NCBI RefSeq assembly: GCF_034521165.1
Contig: NZ_JAXHMV010000008.1
Coordinates: 310,001 to 374,000 of the forward strand
Length of the DNA: 64,000 nt
Direction of reading: 5' to 3'
From: Thiohalophilus sp.
Lineage (GTDB): Bacteria; Pseudomonadota; Gammaproteobacteria; UBA6429; Thiohalophilaceae
Shown one piece after another: positions 27,664 to 35,798 of this stretch (position 1 is the stretch's first letter; each line of letters begins with the position of its first letter). Under the pieces are notes generated by a model. It was not told where the DNA came from. It did not search any database and saw only the letters and a program-made list of their open reading frames with translations. The position numbers and the translations under genes are program-made.

Positions 27664-28914
27664 ATGTTCAGAACAAGCATACTTTCACTGAGTGTGGCAG
27701 GCGTCGCCAGCCTGCCGATCGTTGCACAAGCCCAGAGCATGGGAAAAATAGCCGGTAATGAGTTCAATCCCGCGATCAGTTTGATTCTGGATGGTCGCTA
27801 TACCGATATCGATAACAGCGAGCTGGAACTGCCCGGCTTTCAACTCGGCGGCGAAGCCGGTCTGCCCGAGAAGGGCTTTGCCACGGGACACAACGAGCTG
27901 GTGCTCTCGGCCAATATCGATGACAAATTCTACGGTCAGATGACCGCGCCGATTGTCTACGAGGATGGTGAAACCACCGTTGAACTGGAAGAGGCCTTTA
28001 TCGAAACCCTGGGACTGGGTCAGGGGGTCATGATAAGAGGCGGCAAGTTCTATTCGGGGATCGGCTATCTCAATGCCATCCACGACCATGCGCACGACTT
28101 TGCCGATCGACCGCTGGTCTATGATGCCATGCTGGGTGGGCATCTGAACGATACCGGGATGCAGGTACGCTGGGTCGCGCCGACCCCGTTTTATCTGAGC
28201 CTGGGCGCGGAGATCACCGCCGGCAGCGCATTTCCCGGCGGCGAGAACGCGGATAACAACAACGGGCGCAGCCTGTTTGTTAAAACCGGCGGGGATATGA
28301 GTGTCAGTTCCAGCTGGCAACTGGGCGCCAGTTACTACAGCTCGAAATTCGACAAGCGTGAAGCGGGCGGGCACGCTCATGGCGCAGGCACGGATGCGGC
28401 CGATAATGAATTGCTCAACGGTGAGGTCGATATCGCCGGGATTGATTTTGTCTACAAATGGGCGCCCAACGGCAACCCGAAGCAGACCAATTTCAAATTC
28501 CAGGCGGAATATTTTGTGCGCGACGAAAAGGGCGATTCGGACTTTGCCGAGTCTGACACTGAATTCGCAAGTGCTGACTATGTTGGTGAACAGCAGGGCT
28601 TCTATCTTCAAGGGGTGTATCAGTTCATGCCCGCCTGGCGCGTGGGGCTGCGTTATGACCGTCTCAAGGCCGATAACGCCATCACCAACTTTGCCGGTAC
28701 GAACATTGATCTGGATGAATACCTCGAAGAGTCGGGCCTGGGAACCGAGGCGAAGGATCCCGAACGTGTCAGTGTCATGATCGATTATTCGCCCAGCCAT
28801 TTCAGCCGCCTGCGCTTGCAGTACAGCGAACTGGATAACGGACACGAGAAAAACGACATGGTCATGCTGCAGTACATCATGAGCCTGGGTGCGCATGGCG
28901 CGCACAAGTACTGA
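27664..28914 (+). CDS. Outer-membrane porin-like protein of the zinc-type uptake locus
   Basis: The 416-residue product has a signal peptide ending VAQAQ (about residue 24) and the alternating strand pattern of an outer-membrane beta-barrel. It contains an internal His-rich loop (IHDHAHDF) and another His/Gly run (GGHAHGAG), which could bind metal. The last residues, GAHGAHKY, do not end in the usual aromatic C-terminal signature except for the final Tyr. AGGAG precedes the ATG at 27664. A perfect inverted repeat, CCCCG-AA-CGGGG (27539-27550), lies upstream. Together with the binding protein and permease it suggests a zinc or manganese import pathway. Confidence 0.75.
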   Translation: MFRTSILSLSVAGVASLPIVAQAQSMGKIAGNEFNPAISLILDGRYTDIDNSELELPGFQLGGEAGLPEKGFATGHNELVLSANIDDKFYGQMTAPIVYEDGETTVELEEAFIETLGLGQGVMIRGGKFYSGIGYLNAIHDHAHDFADRPLVYDAMLGGHLNDTGMQVRWVAPTPFYLSLGAEITAGSAFPGGENADNNNGRSLFVKTGGDMSVSSSWQLGASYYSSKFDKREAGGHAHGAGTDAADNELLNGEVDIAGIDFVYKWAPNGNPKQTNFKFQAEYFVRDEKGDSDFAESDTEFASADYVGEQQGFYLQGVYQFMPAWRVGLRYDRLKADNAITNFAGTNIDLDEYLEESGLGTEAKDPERVSVMIDYSPSHFSRLRLQYSELDNGHEKNDMVMLQYIMSLGAHGAHKY

Positions 28915-28925
28915 AAAGGAGGAGG

Positions 28926-29842
28926 ATGATGCGAAGCTTTAACAAACCAGTCTTCCTTGCATTATTCGCCCTCCTGTTCGCCACGGCCTCTCAGGCCGTG
29001 GCGAAAGTGGACGTGCTGGCCTGCGAACCGGAATGGGCGGCGCTGGCCGAGGCGATTGGTCAACAGCAGGTCAGTGTCGTTTCCGCGACAACCGCCTACC
29101 AGGATCCGCATCACATCGAGGCCCGGCCATCGCTGATTGCGCGAGCCCGTAATGCGGATATGGTGGTTTGCACCGGTGCGGAACTGGAGGTGGGCTGGCT
29201 GCCGCTGTTGCTGCGCCAGTCCGGTAACGGGCGGATTCAGCAGGGCAAGCCGGGGTATTTTATGGCGGCCGGGCAGGTGGATCTGATCGAAAAGCTCGAG
29301 CAAGTGGATCGCAGTATGGGCGATATCCATGCCGCCGGAAATCCGCATCTGCATCTGGATCCCTATCGATTGTTGCAAGTTGCCGGGCAACTTGCACGGC
29401 GACTGGAGAAGATCGATCCGTATAACGCCGCCGCGTATCAGGCCAATCTCGAGGCGTTTTCCGAACGCTGGCAGTCGGCCATTACTGCATGGGAGAAAAA
29501 AGCGCAACCGCTACACGGCAAGAAGGCGGTGGTGCAACACCGTACCTGGAGCTATCTGTTTGCCTGGTTAGGGATCGAGGCGGTCGCCGATCTGGAGCCG
29601 AAGCCCGGCTTGCCGCCGACCAGCGGACATCTGGCAAGTCTGCTGGAGAATATTCAACGCGACAGGCCCGACTTCATTATTCTTGCGGCCTACCAGAATG
29701 ATCGGGGGCAAAATGGTTGTCGCGGCGAAGTCAGCTTGCGGTGATTACCCTGCCCTATACCGTCGGTGGCAGCGAGCAGGCCGGGGATCTGTTCAGTCTG
29801 TATGACGCCATGCTGAATCAGTTACTGGAGGCCAGCCAGTGA
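28926..29842 (+). CDS. znuA: Metal (zinc-type) ABC transporter substrate-binding protein, frameshifted
   Basis: This is a periplasmic cluster A-I metal-binding protein. A signal peptide (about residues 1-26) precedes VDVLACEPEWAALAEAIG. Expected metal ligands are His62/His63 in QDPHHIEARPS, the His residues in GNPHLHLDP and the His in VVQHRTWSYLF. The first frame stops at 29744 after reading DRGQNGCRGE. If the G5 run at 29704-29708 is restored to G6, the frame continues as AKWLSRRSQLAVITLPYTVGG and ends at 29840-29842, giving a normal C-terminus that overlaps the permease start by GTGA. The indel is therefore a sequencing error, phase variation or a fresh mutation. AAGGAGGAGG precedes the start. 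Confidence 0.85.
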
Positions 29843-30606
29843 AATCTGATGATCTGATGTTGCAACTTGGCATCATCCTGCCGGCCTTGCTGGCCGGTAT
29901 GTTGATCCTGAGTACCCATGTCCCGCTCGGCCGGGAAGTCCTGCAACGGGGCATCATCTTCCTGGATCTGGCCATTGCCCAGATGGCGGCGCTGGGACTG
30001 ATCATCGCGCATTTTATCGGGCTGGAAGCGCACGGGGCATTGATCAATCAGCTGGTGGCGGTCAGCGCCGCCGTGGTTGGTGCCAGTTTGTTGTACCAGG
30101 TACGCCATGCCCCCGCTGCGATTCAGGAGGCCCTGATCGGCATCCTGTTCATGCTGGCGGCGACGGGCAGTATTCTGTTGCTGGCCAAGGATCCGCATGG
30201 TGGAGAGCGATTGCGTGAAGTACTGGTCGGACAGATCCTGTGGGTGGAATACAGCGACCTGATCGCCACCGCGATCATCTATGCCGTGATCCTGGCGCTC
30301 TGGTTCGGTTGGCGGGAGAGGCTTGGCAGCTACGGCTTTTATCCCGTTTTTGCCGTGACCATTACCCTCTCCACGCAACTGGTGGGTGTCTATCTGGTGT
30401 TTGCCAGTTTGATCATTCCGGCGCTGGCCTCTCTGCACTGGCGTCGACCGGGTCTGGCGGCCTACGCTATCGGTGTGACCGGGTATTTTGTGGGGCTGCT
30501 GTGCTCAGCATTATTTGATCTGCCTTCGGGGGCCATGATTGCCTGGGGACTGGGAATAGCCGGCGGGTTGTTTTATCTGCTGAGCCGAAAACAGCGGGCG
30601 CGATAA
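29839..30606 (+). CDS. znuB: Metal (zinc/manganese-type) ABC transporter permease
   Basis: This 255-residue integral membrane protein of the ABC-3 family has about 8 hydrophobic helices and starts with GTG at 29839, overlapping the binding-protein stop. Segments such as VPLGREVLQRGIIFLDLAIAQMAALG and the later QLVGVYLVFASLIIPALAS are typical of ZnuB/MntB permeases. No ATP-binding subunit is encoded next to it, so it must use one encoded elsewhere, if functional. The next gene lies on the other strand and ends two bases away. Confidence 0.88.
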   Translation: MKSDDLMLQLGIILPALLAGMLILSTHVPLGREVLQRGIIFLDLAIAQMAALGLIIAHFIGLEAHGALINQLVAVSAAVVGASLLYQVRHAPAAIQEALIGILFMLAATGSILLLAKDPHGGERLREVLVGQILWVEYSDLIATAIIYAVILALWFGWRERLGSYGFYPVFAVTITLSTQLVGVYLVFASLIIPALASLHWRRPGLAAYAIGVTGYFVGLLCSALFDLPSGAMIAWGLGIAGGLFYLLSRKQRAR

Positions 30607-30607
30607 T

Positions 30608-31576
30608 TTACTCCAGCTGTTGACGTTGAAGAATTTCCTCAAGCGTTTGTTGATACGTCCCGAGGTGTTCGCCGCCCAGTGCCACAGCGCGCCGGGCATG
30701 TTGTTCGGCCCGGGTTAATCGTCCTTGCTGCAAATAGAGGTGTGCCAGATTGTTATGCGCGGGCGCATAATCGGGTCGGGCATCGAGTAATTGGTGCAAG
30801 GTCGTCATCGTTGCGGCGGTTTGACCCTGTGCATACTGACTGTTAGCCAGCCCCATCAGCAGGCGCACATCCTCCGGCCACTGTTGCAACCCGGCGCGGT
30901 ATCCCGCTGCCGCCGGCCCGTGTCGGTTCACCTGTTCCATGCTGGCGAGGGTGCGCAGATAACGCCAGTATTCCACCGTGGCCGGCAGTTGTCCCGGTTG
31001 AAGTGCCAGCATGGCCCAGCGATCGGCCCGCTGCCAGGTGCGTTCGAACTGGGCCAGGGTATTGAGACGTCGTTGATCGGTCCCCGAACGCAGGATGATC
31101 GTATCGGCATTGAGGTCATAACCGATCAGCACCGCATAATGCCAGCGGGGATACCAGTCCAGGGCCAGATTCTGGAATACCAGCACCGGATTGCCTGCCT
31201 CGACCTCGCGCAGCAGATCGTGCAGTTCGGGTTTCAGGACATAAGGGATCAGCCCCAGTTGGCGGGTATTGCTGAGCAGTTCTATCTGCAGACTGCCTTT
31301 TTTGCCGGGAATATAGAGTTTCGGGGTCAGTTCCTGCGGTGTGATATCGACAGCCTGCCAGTTGGCAAGCATGGCCAGTGAGGCGGGACCACACTGATAG
31401 GCTTCCTGGGGATGAAACGGGACGTCAGTCAGTTCCACCACCGGGTTGAGGTCGGCCGGAGCGGACTCGAGCAGGCGATCGCTTTGCGGTGTTCCGGCAC
31501 AGCCGCCAGGCAGCAAACCCGTCAGGATCAAAAGAAAAACCCCCGCAAGGCGGGGGCCGGTGTAACAGACAGCCAT
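30608..31576 (-). CDS. PA2778-type lipoprotein: C39-like cysteine peptidase with TPR repeats
   Basis: The 322-residue product has a lipoprotein signal ending LLPGGC (Cys near residue 26). The C39-like papain-fold domain has its Cys in YQCGPASLAMLANW and its His in WYPRWHYAVLIGYD. The C-terminal third carries TPR-like helices (LLMGLANSQYAQGQ, APAHNNLAHLYLQQGRLTRAEQHARRAVALG). It resembles the P. aeruginosa PA2778 family, which is encoded beside PA2779-type proteins as it is here. Its substrate is unknown. The signal-peptide codons contain the PA2779-type gene's terminator (31531-31556). Confidence 0.85.
   Translation of the reverse strand: MAVCYTGPRLAGVFLLILTGLLPGGCAGTPQSDRLLESAPADLNPVVELTDVPFHPQEAYQCGPASLAMLANWQAVDITPQELTPKLYIPGKKGSLQIELLSNTRQLGLIPYVLKPELHDLLREVEAGNPVLVFQNLALDWYPRWHYAVLIGYDLNADTIILRSGTDQRRLNTLAQFERTWQRADRWAMLALQPGQLPATVEYWRYLRTLASMEQVNRHGPAAAGYRAGLQQWPEDVRLLMGLANSQYAQGQTAATMTTLHQLLDARPDYAPAHNNLAHLYLQQGRLTRAEQHARRAVALGGEHLGTYQQTLEEILQRQQLE
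31531..31556 (-). terminator. Rho-independent terminator inside the lipoprotein gene's signal-peptide codons
   Basis: On the minus strand a perfect 7-bp stem (CCCCCGC / GCGGGGG, 31550-31556 with 31540-31546) is followed by TTTTTCTTT (31539-31531). It lies about 32 bases after the stop of the PA2779-type gene and about 20 bases inside the lipoprotein gene. The T tract encodes Val-Phe-Leu-Leu of the signal peptide. Confidence 0.8.
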
Positions 31577-31587
31577 TAAAACGGATC

Positions 31588-31971
31588 TCAGATATTGTAG
31601 ACGTTGGTCAGGTTAAGCAGATCGGTAATCAACAGAACGACCAGCACAAAGGCGAGCAGTCCCAGCGCGCTTGCGCCGGCAGGCAGTTCCTCAAGCTGAC
31701 CGGCCAACATCCGGATCTCCTGTTCGGTCATGGCATCAACTCGTTCGATCGCATCGGCCGGATCGACACCAAGCGCGACCAACTGGTCCCGGACTTCGTC
31801 CCGCTGGAGTACTTCTTTTACGTGCGCCCGTTCCTGCTGGAGGCTGTCGCCAGCGAGAATGTCATTGGTACCGAGCATGGCTGCGTAACCGGGTGCCGTG
31901 ATCCCCAGTGACAGCATAGTGGTAAGAATGAACAGACTAAAGCCCTTACGAAATTTGCGGAGCAGATACAT
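31588..31971 (-). CDS. PA2779-type small membrane protein
   Basis: The 127-residue product has a signal peptide ending APGYAAM (about residue 31), an amphipathic helical middle (ERAHVKEVLQRDEVRDQLVALGVDPADAIERVDAMT) and a C-terminal membrane helix (about residues 101-120, LGLLAFVLVVLLITDLL). It matches the PA2779 family, which is encoded next to the C39/TPR lipoprotein. The function is unknown. The downstream gene starts 11 bases after its stop, and the terminator within that gene probably lowers its transcription. Confidence 0.85.
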   Translation of the reverse strand: MYLLRKFRKGFSLFILTTMLSLGITAPGYAAMLGTNDILAGDSLQQERAHVKEVLQRDEVRDQLVALGVDPADAIERVDAMTEQEIRMLAGQLEELPAGASALGLLAFVLVVLLITDLLNLTNVYNI

Positions 31972-32060
31972 GGTCAGGGACTCCTGTTGTCCGATTAGTA
32001 CATTCTCAAGCGTAGCCCAGATAAAGGCGAATAGACAGCGGTTATTCGTGAGGTGCGGAT

Positions 32061-32969
32061 TCAGTCACGCCGCTTCTTGCGCGCCCGGGGATGGGCCTGA
32101 TCATAGACCCTGGCAAGATGCTGGAAATCGAGATGGGTATAGATCTGGGTGGTGCTGATGTCCGAGTGGCCGAGCAGTTCCTGCACCGCGCGCAGATCGC
32201 CGCTCGATTCGAGCAGATGGCTGGCAAAGGAGTGACGCAGCATGTGGGGATGAACCGGGACATCGATACCCTGGCGCTGCGCCCATTCGCGCAGGCGTTT
32301 TTGAATATTGCGCCCGGAGATCCGCCGCCCCTGGCGACTGACAAACAAAGCCTGTTCATCTTGCAAGGGGATAGCCTGGCGGACGACGAGCCAGGCCTGC
32401 AACGCCGCCAATGCCTGCCGGCCAACGGGGACGATGCGGCTTTTGTTACCCTTGCCGTGCAGGCTCACCTGCGCCTCGGCCAGATCCAGCTGGGATCGAT
32501 CCAGTTGCACCAGTTCGGCCAGGCGCAGCCCCGAGGAGTAAAACAGTTCCAGAATGGCGCGATCGCGGATGACCAGGGGATCCTTGCCCTGCAGATCCAG
32601 CAGCGCGGCGGTCTTGTCCACGTCCAGGGTGTGCGGCAGCTTGCGTTTGATCTTCGGCGCCTGGATGTCGCGGGCCGGGTTATGGTTGAGTCGGCCCGCG
32701 CGGATCAGAAAATCAAAAAACCCGCGCATGGCCGACAGGGCCCGCTGCAGGCTGCGGGCGCCCAGGCCGTTGCGATGGCGTTGTGCCACATATTGACGAA
32801 CATGCTGGCTATCCAGTTGCGACCAGTCAGTCAGATCGTGCGCGGCACAAAACGCGGCGAGTTGTTGCAGATCGCGCTGGTAATTGCTGAGGGTGTGGGG
32901 AGAAACCTGGCGTTCGTTTTGCAGCTTGGCCAGATAATCCTGCACGGCTTGCTGTGCGCTGGTGTTCAT
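32061..32969 (-). CDS. xerC: Tyrosine recombinase XerC
   Basis: XerC acts with XerD at dif to resolve chromosome dimers. The 302-residue product has the SAM-like N-terminal core-binding domain (VQDYLAKLQNERQVSPHTLSNYQRDL). The catalytic domain has Arg in SSGLRLAELVQL, Lys in GKGNKSRIVP, His-x-x-Arg in HMLRHSFASHLL, His in LGHSDISTTQ and Tyr in IYTHLD. Its ATG at 32969 overlaps the DUF484 stop by four bases. dapF-DUF484-xerC is the standard gammaproteobacterial order, so this is the housekeeping enzyme rather than a phage integrase. Confidence 0.97.
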   Translation of the reverse strand: MNTSAQQAVQDYLAKLQNERQVSPHTLSNYQRDLQQLAAFCAAHDLTDWSQLDSQHVRQYVAQRHRNGLGARSLQRALSAMRGFFDFLIRAGRLNHNPARDIQAPKIKRKLPHTLDVDKTAALLDLQGKDPLVIRDRAILELFYSSGLRLAELVQLDRSQLDLAEAQVSLHGKGNKSRIVPVGRQALAALQAWLVVRQAIPLQDEQALFVSRQGRRISGRNIQKRLREWAQRQGIDVPVHPHMLRHSFASHLLESSGDLRAVQELLGHSDISTTQIYTHLDFQHLARVYDQAHPRARKKRRD

Positions 32970-33679
32970 GAGCCCAGATGGAGCTTCAGAATCCGGGTGA
33001 GCACGTGGCTCAGATGAGACAGGAACAGGGTCCCCATATTGGCGCGAAAGCGTTGTGGATCCTGGCTGCCGATGGCGAGCAGGCCGATACACTGTTTGCT
33101 GGATTCGCTTTCCACCAGCGGAATCAGCGCGGCGGAACGCACCACGTCGGCATAATCGTTAAACAGGGCATCGAGTTGGCCCGGTTTGAGGGGGCCGCAG
33201 ACCGGTTTGCGGCCGTCGATCACTTTTTCAAAGGCACCGAGTGCCGGTTCGCTCCAGTCCATGATATCGGGATGGGCCTTGAGGATCGGCGCACCGGAGT
33301 TGAACAGGCGAATCACTACCGCGTCGGCCTCGAAGTCGGACTTGAGGCGCTCCTGGATCAGGCCCAGCAGGCTGTCGAAGTCATCGGTATCCAGCAGATC
33401 CAGAATCAGCTTGTTCAGCCGGGTACTGAGATCCTCGTTTTGCCGGGCGTAATCGGTCAGTTCCTGGAGGCGTTGCTTGAGCTGCTGCTTTTGATCGCGC
33501 AGCACCGAGACCTGGCGCTCGATCAGGGAGACGGCACCCTGCGGCTGATGCGGCAGCACCATGTCCGCCAGCAGGTCCAGATGGCGCTCGAAAAAATCGG
33601 GATTGTCGCGCAGGTAGCGCACCACCTCGCGCTCGAACTCCTTGTCCACGGCAAGCGGGTTTTCCTGGCGATTGCTCAT
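32966..33679 (-). CDS. DUF484 (GAF-like) family protein
   Basis: The 237-residue cytoplasmic protein starts with DKEFEREVVRYLRDNPDFFERHLDLLADM and VSLIERQVSVLRDQ, both typical of DUF484, followed by a coiled coil and a GAF-like domain (about residues 90-230). Proteins of this family are always near dapF and xerC, but their role is not established. The stop overlaps the xerC start (ATGA). Confidence 0.95.
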   Translation of the reverse strand: MSNRQENPLAVDKEFEREVVRYLRDNPDFFERHLDLLADMVLPHQPQGAVSLIERQVSVLRDQKQQLKQRLQELTDYARQNEDLSTRLNKLILDLLDTDDFDSLLGLIQERLKSDFEADAVVIRLFNSGAPILKAHPDIMDWSEPALGAFEKVIDGRKPVCGPLKPGQLDALFNDYADVVRSAALIPLVESESSKQCIGLLAIGSQDPQRFRANMGTLFLSHLSHVLTRILKLHLGS

Positions 33680-33688
33680 AACGTGATA

Positions 33689-34525
33689 TTACCCCTGAAC
33701 CTGGATGTTGCCTTCAAACACCGTTGTTGCCGGGCCGGTCATCAGTACGGGTGCATTCCCTCCCTGCCACTGGATATGCAGGGCCCCGCCGGGCAGGGCG
33801 ACCTCAACCATATCACCAAGTCGGCCCTGTTGGCGACCCACAACCACCGCCGCGCAGGCGCCGCTGCCGCAGGCCAGGGTCTCGCCGGCGCCGCGCTCGT
33901 AGACCCGCAGGCGGATATGGCCGGCATCGAGTATCTGCATAAACCCGGCATTCACCCGCCGGGGAAAACGGGGGTGGGACTCGATTTTCGGGCCCAGTTG
34001 CCTGACCGGGGCGGTGTCAATATTGTCTACTTCAAGCACCGCATGCGGATTGCCCAGCGCAACGACACCAATACTGAGGGTTTGATCCCCCACCTGCAGA
34101 TCGTAGCGATCGGCGGGGGCTTGTGCCTCAAACGGCACATCCGCCGGCGCAAAGTGTGGCACGCCCATATTCACGGTCACCTGCCCGTCGGGCTCGATCT
34201 GCAGGGTCATGCGCCCGGCGGCGGTAGCCACCTCGATGGTGTCGCGATCGATCAGGCCCTTGTCGCGCACGAAGCGGGCAAAGCAGCGCGCGCCGTTGCC
34301 ACACTGTTCCACCTCGCCGCCGTCGGCGTTGAATATCCGGTAGGTAAAATCGACGTCCGCCTCGCGCGGCGGCTCCACCAGCAACAGCTGATCACAGCCG
34401 ATGCCGAAGCGGCGATCCGCCAGCTGGCGGATCTGCTCGCGACTCAGATCAACCACCTGATTTATGGCATCGAAGACTACGAAGTCATTGCCCAGGCCGT
34501 GCATTTTGGTAAACCGTAAGGGCAT
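33689..34525 (-). CDS. dapF: Diaminopimelate epimerase
   Basis: DapF converts LL- to meso-diaminopimelate for lysine and peptidoglycan. The 278-residue product begins MPLRFTKMHGLGNDFVV. The two catalytic Cys lie in EQCGNGARCFARFV (about residue 75) and ACGSGACAAVV (about residue 220). The first base of the DUF484 gene follows 9 bases after its stop. Together with lysA upstream on the same strand it forms a lysine-synthesis cluster. Confidence 0.98.
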   Translation of the reverse strand: MPLRFTKMHGLGNDFVVFDAINQVVDLSREQIRQLADRRFGIGCDQLLLVEPPREADVDFTYRIFNADGGEVEQCGNGARCFARFVRDKGLIDRDTIEVATAAGRMTLQIEPDGQVTVNMGVPHFAPADVPFEAQAPADRYDLQVGDQTLSIGVVALGNPHAVLEVDNIDTAPVRQLGPKIESHPRFPRRVNAGFMQILDAGHIRLRVYERGAGETLACGSGACAAVVVGRQQGRLGDMVEVALPGGALHIQWQGGNAPVLMTGPATTVFEGNIQVQG

Positions 34526-34549
34526 GTCACTTTTCCAGAATAAAAAATT

Positions 34550-34587
34550 AACGCAGAGTTCGCGGAGACGCAGAGGCGCAGAGTTTT
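34550..34587. repeat. Single-arm ACGCAGAG-type repeat
   Basis: This is one arm of the dispersed family: AACGCAGAG, CGCGGAGACG, CAGAGGCGCAGAG units run directly upstream of dapF. No matching inverted arm is found within 150 bases. The rest of the gap up to 34691 holds no gene that I can see. Confidence 0.65.
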
Positions 34588-34691
34588 ATATTTAAAACCT
34601 CTGGAGAGACCACTTTGTCTTCAGCCGAGTCTGCCTGGTAGCCTGCTTAACGAACGATAGTGTAACCAAACCGGTGGCGTTTGACTGCGCT

Positions 34692-35108
34692 TTAACGCAT
34701 CAGATTCATATAGTCGCGGTAGATGCAGCGGTCCATGATCACAGTGAGGCCGGCGTCGCGGGCGCGTTGGGCTTCGGTTTCGTTGATCACGCCGTCCTGC
34801 AGCCAGATGGCCGGCAGTTTGAGTTCGATGCAGGCGTCGATGATCGGCGCGATCTGGTCCGGGGCGCGGAACACGTCGACCAGATCGATGGGGCCGGGGG
34901 CGTCGGCGAGGTTTGCGTAGGCTGTCTCGCCGAGGACGTCGTCCACCGCCGGGCGGACCGGAATAATGTGGTAGCCGAACTGTTGCAGCGCGCTGGCCAC
35001 CTGGTGACTGGGCCGGTTTGGTTTGGGAGAAAGACCGACCACCGCAATGTGCCGGATCGTGCCGAGCAGGGCACGGATTTCCTCAAGGCTGGGGTTGGTG
35101 AAGGCCAT
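34692..35108 (-). CDS. CoA-binding domain protein (YccU-like)
   Basis: The 138-residue protein is a single Rossmann-type CoA-binding domain, with HIAVVGLSPKPNRPSHQVA near residue 20 and YHIIPVRPAVDDVLGE, PIDLVDVFRAPDQI and AIWLQDGVINETEAQRARDAGL. Such proteins bind CoA in structural studies, but the physiological role is not known. The gene ends near 34692 and starts 10 bases after the methyltransferase stop. Confidence 0.88.
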   Translation of the reverse strand: MAFTNPSLEEIRALLGTIRHIAVVGLSPKPNRPSHQVASALQQFGYHIIPVRPAVDDVLGETAYANLADAPGPIDLVDVFRAPDQIAPIIDACIELKLPAIWLQDGVINETEAQRARDAGLTVIMDRCIYRDYMNLMR

Positions 35109-35118
35109 AGTGATAAGT

Positions 35119-35787
35119 CTACTCGCCCAGGTGGCCCTGTACCACCAGATGCCGGTCGCTGACGCTTTTCACCTCGAGATAATCGAGTCCGGCCTGGTGT
35201 AACTGCTGGCGCACCTCTTCCGGCGTAAAGGCGGCACACAACGAGTGATAAAAATCGCGTTGCAGGATGGGCGGCTCATTCGCGGCATACTGCTCCATCA
35301 GCTCGCGTGCCTCCCGGGCGCTGGCGGGACGCTGCAGGTCCATGACAAATACCGGTGTGCCGGGGCGGCCGTGTTGTATGACGGCCTGCCAGAGCACCTG
35401 CGGGTCGTGCAGGTGATGCAGCAGGCTGTTACTGATAATGACATCGTAAGCGGGCAGGGGAATGGTGTCCCGTGGCAGCTTGACCCGATACAGGTGAATG
35501 CGCTCGGTGAGCTGTTCCTGCGTCAGGCGCTGGCGACCCTCCCGCAACATCGCTTCGGCGCCGTCGACGCCGTCAATATGGCAGTGCGGGTAGGCCCGTG
35601 CAAAGCGTACGCTGATATCGGCCGGACCGCAGCCCAGATCCAGGATGTTGCCATGCAGGGTCGGGTTGGTAAAACGCTGCTGAAAACAGTCGATGAAAAA
35701 CTGGTGCGGGGCGTCGAAGTCGGCCCAGGCATAGGCACGGGCCTGTTCCGCTTCGTCCATCAGCTCCGGTTCGGGGATACGCTCCAT
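35119..35787 (-). CDS. Class I SAM-dependent methyltransferase
   Basis: The 222-residue protein has the SAM-binding motif I ILDLGCGPADISVRFA (about residue 48), an acidic residue at the end of the second strand (DGVDGAEAML) and VIISNSLLHHLHDPQVLW (motif post-II, about residue 118). The substrate cannot be told. Its stop is 10 bases from the CoA-binding gene and its start is 11 bases downstream of the lysA stop, so it is probably in the lysA operon. Confidence 0.85.
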   Translation of the reverse strand: MERIPEPELMDEAEQARAYAWADFDAPHQFFIDCFQQRFTNPTLHGNILDLGCGPADISVRFARAYPHCHIDGVDGAEAMLREGRQRLTQEQLTERIHLYRVKLPRDTIPLPAYDVIISNSLLHHLHDPQVLWQAVIQHGRPGTPVFVMDLQRPASAREARELMEQYAANEPPILQRDFYHSLCAAFTPEEVRQQLHQAGLDYLEVKSVSDRHLVVQGHLGE

Positions 35788-35798
35788 GGGGATACAGC

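Noticed and set aside
32061..32969. Phage integrase marking a prophage or island
   Set aside because: Context (DUF484 and dapF overlap) and motif pattern identify the housekeeping recombinase XerC.
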